From contig CBFHJH010000017.1 of the NCBI GenBank assembly GCA_965656185.1, positions 1-44,882 of the forward strand: DNA of 44,882 nucleotides, read 5' to 3'. Positions 6,946-15,569 of this stretch are shown here, piece by piece. Every line of letters begins with the position of its first letter. The stretch's first letter is position 1. The translations under genes and the position numbers were made by a program. The notes under the pieces were generated by a model that did not search any database, was not told the DNA's origin, and was given only the letters and a program-made list of their open reading frames with translations. Source of the stretch: Croceimicrobium sp965656185 (GTDB lineage Bacteria; Bacteroidota; Bacteroidia; Flavobacteriales; Schleiferiaceae).

Positions 6946-8034
6946 ATGAAGAAAAGGGTATTAATTACCGGAGCGGCAGGATTCCTAGGTTCGCATTTGT
7001 GTGATCGCTTTATTAAGGAAGGTTTTCAAGTAGTTGGGATGGATAATCTCATTACCGGTGACCTTCGGAATATCGAGCACCTATTCAAATTACCAGAGTT
7101 CGAGTTTTATAACCACGACGTTTCTAACTTCATTCACGTTTCTGGTAAAATCGATTATATATTACACTTTGCTTCTCCGGCCAGCCCGATCGATTATCTC
7201 AAAATTCCGATTCAGACCTTAAAAGTAGGCTCATTAGGAATTCATAATTGCCTTGGCTTAGCGAAAGAAAAAGGAGCTCGCTTAATGATTGCCTCCACCT
7301 CGGAGGTTTACGGCGATCCCCAAGTACATCCGCAAACGGAAGAATATTGGGGCCACGTTAATCCGGTTGGTCCACGCGGGGTTTATGATGAGGCCAAGCG
7401 ATTTCAGGAAGCGATGACCATGGCTTACCATACCTACCATGGCTTAGAAACTCGCATCGTGCGAATCTTTAATACCTATGGTCCGAGAATGCGCTTAAAT
7501 GACGGCCGGGTATTACCTGCCTTCATCGGACAAGCTTTGAGAGGAGAGGACCTTACCGTTTTTGGTGACGGAAGTCAGACCCGATCTTTCTGTTATGTTG
7601 ATGACCTGATCGAAGGTATTTACCGACTGTTGATGAGTGATTACCCTCAACCGGTTAACATTGGAAACCCGGATGAAATCACCATTGGAGAATTTGCCGA
7701 AGAGATCATCAAGCTAACCGGAACGGACCAAAAAGTAATTTATAAGGACCTGCCGAAAGATGATCCTACTCAGCGTCGTCCGGATATTACNNNNNNNNNN
7801 NNNNNNNNNNNNNNNNNNNNNNNNNNNNNNNNNNNNNNNNNNNNNNNNNNNNNNNNNNNNNNNNNNNNNNNNNNNNNNNNNNNNNNNACTAAGGCTCAGG
7901 ATTTACTTGGTTGGGAGCCAAAAGTATCGCGTGCCGAAGGACTGAAGATCACTTATGACTATTTCAAGACCCTTTCTGAAGCGGATCTTTACAAGACTGA
8001 GCATAAGGACTTCAAAGATTACATCAAGAAATAA
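6946..8034 (+). CDS. uxs: UDP-glucuronate decarboxylase (UDP-xylose synthase), interrupted by a false assembly gap
   Basis: An extended SDR enzyme that converts UDP-glucuronate to UDP-xylose through a 4-keto intermediate. The NAD motif GAAGFLG is at 9-15; T118 S119 E120 in STSEVYG and the Y147-x3-K151 pair in YDEAK are the catalytic residues. A run of 97 N splits the C-terminal domain after RRPDIT. As written it has 362 residues including 33 unknown ones. Joining the flanks through their shared AC gives RRPDITKAQDLLGWEP, the normal family sequence, and 329 residues. The gene sits 6 bp after ugd, its substrate supplier. Confidence 0.95.
   Translation: MKKRVLITGAAGFLGSHLCDRFIKEGFQVVGMDNLITGDLRNIEHLFKLPEFEFYNHDVSNFIHVSGKIDYILHFASPASPIDYLKIPIQTLKVGSLGIHNCLGLAKEKGARLMIASTSEVYGDPQVHPQTEEYWGHVNPVGPRGVYDEAKRFQEAMTMAYHTYHGLETRIVRIFNTYGPRMRLNDGRVLPAFIGQALRGEDLTVFGDGSQTRSFCYVDDLIEGIYRLLMSDYPQPVNIGNPDEITIGEFAEEIIKLTGTDQKVIYKDLPKDDPTQRRPDIXXXXXXXXXXXXXXXXXXXXXXXXXXXXXXXXXTKAQDLLGWEPKVSRAEGLKITYDYFKTLSEADLYKTEHKDFKDYIKK
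7791..7887. other. Assembly gap (97 N) inside uxs, probably zero true length
   Basis: 97 undetermined bases. The left flank ends GATATTAC and the right flank begins ACTAAGG, sharing AC. Merging them removes 99 nt (33 codons), keeps the frame and gives the expected protein. Confidence 0.95.
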
Positions 8035-8040
8035 AATTCA

Positions 8041-9063
8041 ATGGCACGCATCTTAGTTACAGGAGGGCTTGGTTTTATTGGTTCGCACACGGTAGTGGAA
8101 CTCATTGAAGCGGGGCATGAGCCTGTTATTGTAGATAATCTTAGTAATTCCAGTGTAGCGGTTTTAGATGGTATTGAAGCGATTACCGGTAAGCGTCCCC
8201 TCTTCGAAAAGGTAGACCTAAAGATCAAGGAGGAAGTTGAACAGCTTTTTAATCGCCATGGCGACCTCGATGGCATTATTCACTTTGCCGCCTTCAAAGC
8301 GGTGGGAGAATCAGTAAGCAAGCCCTTGGAGTATTATGAGAATAATTTAGGTTCTCTGGTTTATCTCTTACAGAACCTACGCGACCATGGCTTGGATAAT
8401 TTTATCTTCAGCTCAAGTTGCACTGTATATGGGGAAGCGGAGGAATTGCCTATCACCGAAAAAAGTCCGGTACAAGCTGCCATGTCGCCTTATGGGAACA
8501 CAAAGCAGATCGGGGAGGAGGTGATTCAAGACGCAATTGAAGCTCATAAATTTAATGCGATCAGTTTGCGTTACTTTAATCCTATCGGAGCACATCCGAG
8601 TGCCGAAATTGGAGAATCTCCCTTGGGTGTGCCTTTAAATTTAGTGCCTTATGTAACTCAAACTGCTGCTGGGGTTCGCGAGCAACTATCCGTTTTTGGG
8701 AGCGATTATGAAACAAGAGATGGCACTAATGAGCGTGATTATATCCACGTGGTAGATGTAGCCAAGGCTCATGTGGTGGCAGTGGAGCGTTTGGTTTCAA
8801 AGAAAAATGCCAATAACTATGAATTCTTCAACCTTGGCACCGGAACTGGAAGTACTGTGCTCGAGGTGATTCAGTCATTCGAGCGCGTTTCAGATTCGAA
8901 ATTGAATTACAAAATTGTAGAACGTCGTCCCGGTGACGTAACTGCTGCATTTGCCGATACTACCAAGGCTAATCAAGAATTAGGCTGGAAAGCCAAGAAG
9001 AACCTCGACGATGCCATGGCCGATGCCTGGCGTTGGGAAAAGAAAATTAGAAACTTAGATTAA
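8041..9063 (+). CDS. galE: UDP-glucose 4-epimerase
   Basis: 340 residues, a typical GalE that interconverts UDP-glucose and UDP-galactose with bound NAD+. The NAD motif GGLGFIG is at residues 8-14. SSSCTVYG at 124-131 holds the catalytic serine/threonine region (a C where most homologues have A). Y151 and K155 in YGNTK are the catalytic pair. LRYFNPIGAHP and the ERRPGDV block near residues 290-296 complete the substrate pocket. It lies 6 bp after uxs and 1 bp before rfbB, so it is part of the same operon. Confidence 0.96.
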   Translation: MARILVTGGLGFIGSHTVVELIEAGHEPVIVDNLSNSSVAVLDGIEAITGKRPLFEKVDLKIKEEVEQLFNRHGDLDGIIHFAAFKAVGESVSKPLEYYENNLGSLVYLLQNLRDHGLDNFIFSSSCTVYGEAEELPITEKSPVQAAMSPYGNTKQIGEEVIQDAIEAHKFNAISLRYFNPIGAHPSAEIGESPLGVPLNLVPYVTQTAAGVREQLSVFGSDYETRDGTNERDYIHVVDVAKAHVVAVERLVSKKNANNYEFFNLGTGTGSTVLEVIQSFERVSDSKLNYKIVERRPGDVTAAFADTTKANQELGWKAKKNLDDAMADAWRWEKKIRNLD

Positions 9064-9064
9064 G

Positions 9065-10123
9065 ATGAGTAGCAAGAAAATATTGATTACTGGTGGAGCA
9101 GGCTTTATTGGGTCCCATGTGGTCCGCTTATTTGTAAATAAATATCCCCATTACGAGATCTATAACTTAGATCTTCTCACCTATGCAGGCAATTTAGAAA
9201 ACCTAAAGGATATTGAGGATAAGCCCAATTACCATTTCGTTAAGGCTGATATTGTTGACGCAGAAGCCATGAATGCGCTTTTTGCGGAGCACAAATTTGA
9301 AGGGGTCTTACATTTGGCGGCAGAGAGTCACGTAGATCGCAGTATTACCGACCCTCTCTCTTTCGTTAGAACCAATGTGATCGGTACGGTTAATCTCATC
9401 AATGCTTTTCGTGATACTTGGAAAGATAATTTTGAAGGCAAGCGCTTCTATCATATTAGTACCGATGAGGTTTATGGTACGCTTGGCGCTGAAGGACTTT
9501 TCGAAGAAACTACGGCCTACGATCCTAATTCTCCTTATTCGGCCTCAAAGGCCAGTTCCGATCATTTTGTGAGAGCTTACGGTGAAACCTATGGCATGCC
9601 TTACGTCATTACCAATTGTTCCAATAACTATGGCCCCAATCAATTTCCAGAGAAGTTGATCCCTCTGTTTATTCATAATGTCCGCAACAATAAATCTTTA
9701 CCGGTTTACGGCGATGGCAAGTATACCCGTGATTGGCTTTACGTTATCGATCATGCACGCGCGATAGACCTTGTTTTCCATGAAGGAAAGAATAAGGAGA
9801 CTTACAATATTGGTGGTTTTAATGAATGGCAGAATATCGAATTGATCAGGGTGCTTTGCACTCAAATGGATGAAAAGCTTGGTCGTGAACCAGGAACTTC
9901 AGAAAAATTGATCACCTATGTTACCGACCGACCTGGACACGATCGGCGCTATGCTATCGATGCGAGCAAGATCAATAAGGAATTAGGCTGGAAACCTTCG
10001 GTAACTTTCGAAGAGGGACTTTCGGCCACTATCGATTGGTATCTAGAGAACGAGACATGGCTAAATAGTGTAACCTCTGGAGACTATCAGAAGTATTATT
10101 CGGAAATGTATACCCACCGCTAG
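9065..10123 (+). CDS. rfbB: dTDP-glucose 4,6-dehydratase
   Basis: 352 residues, the family length. It makes dTDP-4-keto-6-deoxyglucose, the branch point to rhamnose and amino-deoxy sugars. GGAGFIG at 10-16 binds NAD; T133 D134 E135 in STDEVYG and Y158/K162 in YSASK are catalytic; AAESHVDRSI is the family-specific block. The rmlA, rmlC and rmlD genes are not next to it, so its product may go to the aminotransferase at the head of this operon, or the missing genes lie elsewhere. It ends 2 bp from the convergent permease gene. Also called rmlB. Confidence 0.96.
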   Translation: MSSKKILITGGAGFIGSHVVRLFVNKYPHYEIYNLDLLTYAGNLENLKDIEDKPNYHFVKADIVDAEAMNALFAEHKFEGVLHLAAESHVDRSITDPLSFVRTNVIGTVNLINAFRDTWKDNFEGKRFYHISTDEVYGTLGAEGLFEETTAYDPNSPYSASKASSDHFVRAYGETYGMPYVITNCSNNYGPNQFPEKLIPLFIHNVRNNKSLPVYGDGKYTRDWLYVIDHARAIDLVFHEGKNKETYNIGGFNEWQNIELIRVLCTQMDEKLGREPGTSEKLITYVTDRPGHDRRYAIDASKINKELGWKPSVTFEEGLSATIDWYLENETWLNSVTSGDYQKYYSEMYTHR

Positions 10124-10125
10124 GT

Positions 10126-12432
10126 CTAACTTAGAACTTCTTTAAATGCTACCTCCTGTGATGCCAATACAAAAAGGCAAGATGGGAGGTTTTTTGTTTT
10201 TCGACTAAGGCCTTGATAATAACTTTCGTAGTCCATTTCAGAACTAGGTATAGCCATACCTAACATCACTAGATCGGCTCCTTTGGAATCAGACTCGAGA
10301 ACGGAATAAAAGTCCTTATCCGGTTCACAAATTACCTCTTCATTATGGTCAACTCGCATTTCTTTGAGAAGGGTAGAGAGGTTTGCGCTAGCGCCTTGGG
10401 CCGCCTTCTCATTACGACTAAGCATTTTTACATTCACCTCGGTATTTTTCCAATTAACACTGCGCTGTAGCATATGTGCTAGTACGATCATAAGGCCACC
10501 ATTTGCTTTGAGACCGCCCCACCAAATGTCAATCCGCTTGTAAGGCTGGTCGTTGAGGTTTTCGGCTTGTCGAGCTATCACTACATTTCGACGGGAGGCA
10601 TAGCAATGCCTAATTAACTCGCAGTAGGCCGACAGATTTGCTGGATTCTCTGAGGCTCCCATTAGGATGGTGTTTGGACTAATGGCCCCAAGTCCATAAG
10701 TGCTTATCATTGCCTTAGTGTCGTTCAAGACATTTTGCGCATAAAAGATCCGGACCAGAGCGTTTATGCCTCTTTGATTAAGATACTCCCTAATATTACT
10801 CTCCATTTTGTGCTGGCGTTCGATCTGAAGGTCAGGATTGGTGAGTGCGGTGCATACGGTCATTAAGGAGCGGTTTTGGCTTATATCATGTCCTAATTTG
10901 ATCAAGTGCCAGCGTTTGGTTGGGGCTCCCGAGAGCACTAAGATATGAGGCCGCCAATTTTTCGGGTCTACATTTCGTTTTATACGTAAAATAGCACTGC
11001 GACTTATTGCCATCCAGAGGCCTTGTCGCACGTCGCCCCAAGTAGTCTGAAGTTCCCTTCGCTGCAGCCAGAAGTAAAGAATCAACATAAAAAGGGTGGC
11101 TATAGCGGTAGCAGAGGCATTAATAAGTAGCATAACCCATATACAGGCAATCGCACCTAAAAAGGAGAAGATCCAGTGGACTTTGAAAGTAGGACGAAAT
11201 GAAGGACTCCCCAATACCTTTTCTAAGGTGGCAGAAATATTGAGCACCCCATAGGTAGTAAGGAAAAACATCGTTAAGATCGGGGCTACAATATTCAGAT
11301 TACCGAAATAAACAGCAATAAGGGCTAGTCCTAAAGTGAATAAAGTACCGGCTTGGGGATTATCATCTTCCCCTTTTCCTTTTCCCAGCCATCGTAATGC
11401 AGGGGGTAAAACACTGTCTCGCGCCAAAGCTTGCAGAACACGAGGCGCTCCTAGAATACTGCCAATTGCCGAGCTAAGGGTAGCGCCCCACACACCTAGT
11501 AAAATTGCATCGCCCCAAAAAGCAATTTTTCGCATGATCAAGGGGTCATCAATTAAAGCTTGATTGCCTGCCCGCAAGGAAAGAATAATAGGTAAGCTCA
11601 TGTAAATAAGGTATCCGGTGCCTATGGCGTAAAAGGTTCCGCGGGGAATTGAACGTTTGGCATCCTTTAGATCTCCCGACATATTCACCCCAGCCATTAT
11701 TCCGGTAACCGCCGGAAAGAAAACTGCGAAAACACGCCAGAAACCTACTTCAGCTGCCTCCGGGGTTCCGTAAGTTATGCCGGTTTCTTCGATGGGCTGT
11801 CCAAAGAAAAGGCTGATCAGCGAAAGAGCGATGGCCGCCATAATTATGAATTGGCTGCGGATTGCGATTTTTGCCGAGTACAAGGCTAGGGCGCCTACTG
11901 CTACCGTGGTAATTAGGCCAACGACCTTCTGATCGAATTGGGGGAAAACCTGGGTGAGGCTTTCCGCAAAACCGATGGTATATAAAGCAATAGAGAGCGC
12001 TTGGGCAAGATAGAGCGGTATGCCAATAGCCCCGCCGGTTTCGATTCCGAGCGATCGACTGATCATGTAATAGGCGCCTCCGGTGCGTACATTCTGATCG
12101 GTGGCAATAGAGGCAATAGAAAGAGCGGTGAAAAAGGTGATAGCCGTAGAAATACTTACAATGGCCAAGGTTCCAATTAAACCAACATTGCCTAGTACCC
12201 AGCCAAATCGTAGGTACATGATAACACCTAAAATAGTAAGTATCGAAGGGGTNNNNNNNNNNNNNNNNNNNNNNNNNNNNNNNNNNNNNNNNNNNNNNNN
12301 NNNNNNNNNNNNNNNNNNNNNNNNNNNNNNNNNNNNNNNNNNNNNNNNNNTGTAGACTCCGGCGAAGGTGCTAAATCCAGCGCCTTGCGAGAGGTTTTTG
12401 CGGGCCTTGGTTGAGAGGGAGGATTGGGCCAT
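10126..12432 (-). CDS. SLC12-like amino acid/cation-chloride permease with cytosolic C-terminal domain, interrupted by a false assembly gap
   Basis: An APC-superfamily transporter in the cation-chloride-cotransporter (SLC12) branch. The N-terminal motif TPSILTILGVIMYLRFGWV opens the first helix; RTGGAYYMISRSLGIETGGA and FFPAVTGIMAGVNMSGDLKD are classic SLC12 blocks. About 12 helices are followed near residue 490 by a soluble domain of about 280 residues. The transported ion or amino acid cannot be read. A 98-N run sits just before the first helix; removing 99 nt joins FAGVY to TPSIL, as in homologues, giving about 735 residues. The start is ATG 12432 (MAQSSLS); a TTG at 12447 is less likely. 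It follows an M16 protease gene on the same strand. Confidence 0.88.
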   Translation of the reverse strand: MAQSSLSTKARKNLSQGAGFSTFAGVYXXXXXXXXXXXXXXXXXXXXXXXXXXXXXXXXXTPSILTILGVIMYLRFGWVLGNVGLIGTLAIVSISTAITFFTALSIASIATDQNVRTGGAYYMISRSLGIETGGAIGIPLYLAQALSIALYTIGFAESLTQVFPQFDQKVVGLITTVAVGALALYSAKIAIRSQFIIMAAIALSLISLFFGQPIEETGITYGTPEAAEVGFWRVFAVFFPAVTGIMAGVNMSGDLKDAKRSIPRGTFYAIGTGYLIYMSLPIILSLRAGNQALIDDPLIMRKIAFWGDAILLGVWGATLSSAIGSILGAPRVLQALARDSVLPPALRWLGKGKGEDDNPQAGTLFTLGLALIAVYFGNLNIVAPILTMFFLTTYGVLNISATLEKVLGSPSFRPTFKVHWIFSFLGAIACIWVMLLINASATAIATLFMLILYFWLQRRELQTTWGDVRQGLWMAISRSAILRIKRNVDPKNWRPHILVLSGAPTKRWHLIKLGHDISQNRSLMTVCTALTNPDLQIERQHKMESNIREYLNQRGINALVRIFYAQNVLNDTKAMISTYGLGAISPNTILMGASENPANLSAYCELIRHCYASRRNVVIARQAENLNDQPYKRIDIWWGGLKANGGLMIVLAHMLQRSVNWKNTEVNVKMLSRNEKAAQGASANLSTLLKEMRVDHNEEVICEPDKDFYSVLESDSKGADLVMLGMAIPSSEMDYESYYQGLSRKTKNLPSCLFVLASQEVAFKEVLS
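10151..10197 (+). terminator. Likely terminator of the nucleotide-sugar operon, inside the convergent gene
   Basis: ACCTCC (10151-10156) pairs with GGAGGT (10185-10190), with an inner GCC/GGC pair, followed by TTTTTTGTTTT. It lies in the 3' end of the convergent permease gene, leaving no separate intergenic terminator. The middle of the stem is imperfect. Confidence 0.5.
12253..12350. other. Assembly gap (98 N) inside the SLC12-like gene, probably zero true length
   Basis: 98 undetermined bases. The flanks share one T (GGGGT and TGTAG). Merging them removes 99 nt in frame and yields the family sequence GVYTPSIL. Confidence 0.92.
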
Positions 12433-12460
12433 GCCCAAAGAAAACAAATTTATCTGAGAA

Positions 12461-13699
12461 TTAGGCCTGGCTTTGGTTGCGGAATATCAAACTGCTAAAG
12501 TTTCCTTCCTGTAATATTTCGTTGGCAACGTCTCTAAGGCTTTCGGCCGAAATGCTTTCGACGTCTTGCACGATTTCATCAAAACTTTCGATGTGGTCGT
12601 GTTGAAGTAGGGACTTGCCGAAGCTCATCATTAAGGCACCGTTGTTTTCTTGTGCCATGGCGAACTGACCGAGTATCTGTTTCTTAGCCTTTGAAAGCTG
12701 TAAGACCCCAAGCTTTTGCTCACGAAGTTTCTTAAGTTCTTTATAAACTAAATTAATTGCTCGGTCGGCGGTACCCGGATCGGTACCCAAGTAAATTCCA
12801 AACAAACCAGTATCTAGGTAAGGGTGATAAAATGACTCCAAATGATAGGTAAAGCCATATCGCTCTCGGATATTTAAGTTTAACCTGGAATTCATTCCAG
12901 GACCTCCTAATAAATTATTTAGAAGAGCTAAGGGACGCATTTTATCGTCACGCGCGGGATAGGCCCTGGTGCCCAGCACCACATGGGTTTGGTAGCCAGC
13001 CCTAGTTTGCTCTACCCTTTGAGCGAGGTGGCGTTTAGGGCTATTGAGGATACGCTCATCGCCCGCCGATAGGTCTAGTCCTTTAATTTGTGCCTCTAAA
13101 AGCTTCTCCAATCGCTTCCGACTAATATTACCTACTGAACTAAATACCATGCGCTCGGGCTGGTAGTTTCTTTTTAGGAAATTTTTAATGTCTTCCGAAC
13201 CAAAGGACTTAACGCTTTCAATGGTACCTAGGATGTTTTTACCCAAACTGTGATCCGGGAAAACCAATTCTTCAAAATCATCAAAGATGGCATCGGATGG
13301 GTTGTCTTTATAGGAGTGAATTTCATCGATAATTACCTCCTTTTCTTTCTCACATTCCTTGGCGGGAAAGGTGGAACGAAAAGCGATGTCTCCGATCAAG
13401 TCTACGGCACGTGCATAGTCTGGCGACAGGAAGGTAGTATGGATTACCGTCTCTTCTTTGGAAGTGAAGGCATTTAATTCGCCCCCCACATCTTCCATAC
13501 GGGAAAGAATATGGTATGCTTTTCTTTTTTGAGTGCCTTTGAATAAACAATGCTCGATGAAGTGAGCCAAACCTTGCTCATGTTCCAATTCGTCACGGGA
13601 GCCAGCAGAAACCATAAAGGCTAGGTGGGCTACTGGCCGATCGATCTGGCGATGAACTACCCGAATACCATTACTTAAACGAAAGATTTCCAGCTCCAT
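12461..13699 (-). CDS. M16-family zinc protease (processing-peptidase type)
   Basis: 412 residues, the length of a two-domain M16B enzyme. The zinc site HxxEH is H46-F-I-E49-H50, and the distal acidic ligand should lie in the KEKEVIIDEI helix near residue 126. The C-terminal half contains the usual RERYGFTYH segment with the substrate-binding R/Y pair. There is no signal peptide, so it is probably cytoplasmic, unlike the M16 pair at 37857-41260. It starts 42 bp after the LytTR regulator stop and may be read through from that operon. The physiological substrate is unknown. Confidence 0.93.
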   Translation of the reverse strand: MELEIFRLSNGIRVVHRQIDRPVAHLAFMVSAGSRDELEHEQGLAHFIEHCLFKGTQKRKAYHILSRMEDVGGELNAFTSKEETVIHTTFLSPDYARAVDLIGDIAFRSTFPAKECEKEKEVIIDEIHSYKDNPSDAIFDDFEELVFPDHSLGKNILGTIESVKSFGSEDIKNFLKRNYQPERMVFSSVGNISRKRLEKLLEAQIKGLDLSAGDERILNSPKRHLAQRVEQTRAGYQTHVVLGTRAYPARDDKMRPLALLNNLLGGPGMNSRLNLNIRERYGFTYHLESFYHPYLDTGLFGIYLGTDPGTADRAINLVYKELKKLREQKLGVLQLSKAKKQILGQFAMAQENNGALMMSFGKSLLQHDHIESFDEIVQDVESISAESLRDVANEILQEGNFSSLIFRNQSQA

Positions 13700-13741
13700 A
13701 CTAAATTTAAAAGGGCTGCAAAGCTATCGAAAAGCCTGCGA

Positions 13742-14515
13742 TTAGCGGTCAAGCCAAAGCTTGAATTCATTGGTTTTATCGCGACTTACCAATATATCTG
13801 GATCCTCAATATTTTTCAAAATCACCTTTATGCGACTGCCCGAAAAATGGTGCATGGATTGAATCGCCGAAAGGCGGATGAGGTATTGCCTGTTAATCCG
13901 GAAAAAGTCATTAGGATCTAAGATTTCTTCCAATTGGCCTAAGCTGTATTCCAATGGATAAGACTTTCCTTTTAGATCTATCAAGAAGGTAGCTTTGTCA
14001 GCGGAATGAAAGGCTACGATTTCCTTGCTTTCGCGAGTAAGAATTTTGTCTCCAATTCGCAATAGAAAACGCTCTTTGTAGCTTTTAGGCGACTGAGTAG
14101 TTTTAAGAATCGAATGCAGAAGCTCCACTGAAAAACCCGCGGGAGATTCTTCTTTTTTATAAAGGGCTTGGTACTTTTCCAAAGCCCGGTCTAAGTCCTC
14201 GGGCTCTATCGGTTTTAACAAGTAGTCAATGCTCTTTAGCTTGAAAGCATCCAAAGCGTATTGATCGTAGGCTGTGCAGAAAATAATGGGCGCTTTGGGT
14301 TGTAGCTGTTCAAATATTTCAAAGCTGGGACCATCGGCCAAATGGATGTCCATGAAAATAAGGTCGTAAGCGTCGTCTTTTTGGAGGTGATTAACGCTAT
14401 CGGCAATACTTGCTATCGGACCATCGATTTCGCCTTGAAAGCGATTGCTCTTTTCTAGGAGTCGGATCAATTGCTTGGCGGCAGGTTTTTCGTCTTCAAT
14501 TAGTAGCACTCTCAT
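13742..14515 (-). CDS. LytTR-family response regulator
   Basis: 257 residues: a receiver domain (1-115) with the acidic pocket E7-D8-E9, phospho-acceptor D56 in FMDIHLADG, T81 and K101, and a LytTR DNA-binding domain (about 148-255) with IRLSAIQSMHHFSG. It begins one base after the histidine kinase stop, so the two are certainly co-expressed. It likely regulates its own operon and perhaps others; LytTR proteins bind pairs of short direct repeats. Output genes are not evident beyond the receptor operon it belongs to. Confidence 0.95.
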   Translation of the reverse strand: MRVLLIEDEKPAAKQLIRLLEKSNRFQGEIDGPIASIADSVNHLQKDDAYDLIFMDIHLADGPSFEIFEQLQPKAPIIFCTAYDQYALDAFKLKSIDYLLKPIEPEDLDRALEKYQALYKKEESPAGFSVELLHSILKTTQSPKSYKERFLLRIGDKILTRESKEIVAFHSADKATFLIDLKGKSYPLEYSLGQLEEILDPNDFFRINRQYLIRLSAIQSMHHFSGSRIKVILKNIEDPDILVSRDKTNEFKLWLDR

Positions 14516-14516
14516 T

Positions 14517-15560
14517 TTAAGAAATCAATGGAATTTTAATACAAAATTGCTCGCTGTCTTTCAGAACTTCAGGACTTGGGGCCTTCAGAAGCTCATAGCG
14601 TCTGATTAAATTGGATAAACCTATTCCTAAGGTTTCGCCATGAATGGTTCGTAGTTGAAGATTATTGCAAACTTTTAGCGTTTTTCCTTGCTGCTCAAGG
14701 CTCAAGGTTAATGGTTCTTGTTCGCTACAGCGATTGTGCTTTAATGCGTTTTCCAGTAGAAGTTGAATGGCCAGGGGCGGGATTTTCCAAGCACCACTAT
14801 CCTCTAGTTTTAACTCGTAAGACAGGGCTTCTTTACCAAATCGCTCTTGCTGCACTTTAAGGTAATCGAGGCAAAACTTAAGCTCTCGGTCCAAATCGAC
14901 TAAGTCCTCATCTTGGACTTCCAAAACATAACGGTAAAATCGACTCAGTTGACGTATGTAATCCGCAGAACGATCAGCGTCCTCATAGACCATATTGGTA
15001 AGTACATTAAAGGCATTGAATAAGAAATGGGGGTTCAATTGGTCCTTTAAAACCCGCACCTCACTGCGGTATTTTTCGGTCAGGAGCTTCTCATTGCGAA
15101 CCGCTTCTTCTTTTGCTCGGTATAAGAATCCGCGGCTCACAAAAAAGGTGGTTATGACATATCCTATTAAAAGTGGGACTACTGAATTGTTTAGGAGATA
15201 CTGCCAAGGGAAATTTTGGAAATCAATACGGTCTAAAATCATAAAGAACAGAATATTCATTATGAAGGCCGCTAAAAAGCCAAAAATGCTTACCCCTATG
15301 AATTCCAAAAAGAAACGTTTTCCGGCATGATCCAACCATGGATAATAACGATCTAATATCCGCTCATTGAGTCCAACGGCCGAGCTAATACCTACCGACA
15401 TAAAAAAAGAAAACAGCATGTCATCCCAAACCTGGGCCAAACCCTCCAAGCTGAAATACGACTCGAAGGTGTAGAACATGGGAACCACAATACCAATTAT
15501 GGCATTAATTCCAATCCATTTTAGGATTTCGCGTCGATGGTTAGGGATGAACTGATTCAT
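14517..15560 (-). CDS. LytS-type sensor histidine kinase (HisKA_5TM/His_kinase family PF06580)
   Basis: 347 residues. Four predicted membrane helices at about 14-31, 47-65, 84-109 and 125-142 are followed by a short coiled linker and the kinase core. Phospho-acceptor H178 lies in LNPHFLFNAFN, and the N-box is IQLLLENALKHNR near residue 262. There is no large periplasmic domain, so the signal is probably sensed in the membrane or through a partner such as the upstream TPR protein. It lies 9 bp after that gene and 1 bp before its cognate regulator. Confidence 0.94.
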   Translation of the reverse strand: MNQFIPNHRREILKWIGINAIIGIVVPMFYTFESYFSLEGLAQVWDDMLFSFFMSVGISSAVGLNERILDRYYPWLDHAGKRFFLEFIGVSIFGFLAAFIMNILFFMILDRIDFQNFPWQYLLNNSVVPLLIGYVITTFFVSRGFLYRAKEEAVRNEKLLTEKYRSEVRVLKDQLNPHFLFNAFNVLTNMVYEDADRSADYIRQLSRFYRYVLEVQDEDLVDLDRELKFCLDYLKVQQERFGKEALSYELKLEDSGAWKIPPLAIQLLLENALKHNRCSEQEPLTLSLEQQGKTLKVCNNLQLRTIHGETLGIGLSNLIRRYELLKAPSPEVLKDSEQFCIKIPLIS

Positions 15561-15569
15561 GCTTTGAAA

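Noticed and set aside
7786..7890. 33-residue insertion in UDP-xylose synthase
   Set aside because: It consists only of undetermined bases, and the flanking protein sequence is contiguous in the family.
4484..10123. Complete capsule or O-antigen locus
   Set aside because: No glycosyltransferase, flippase, polymerase or export gene is present; only precursor synthesis.
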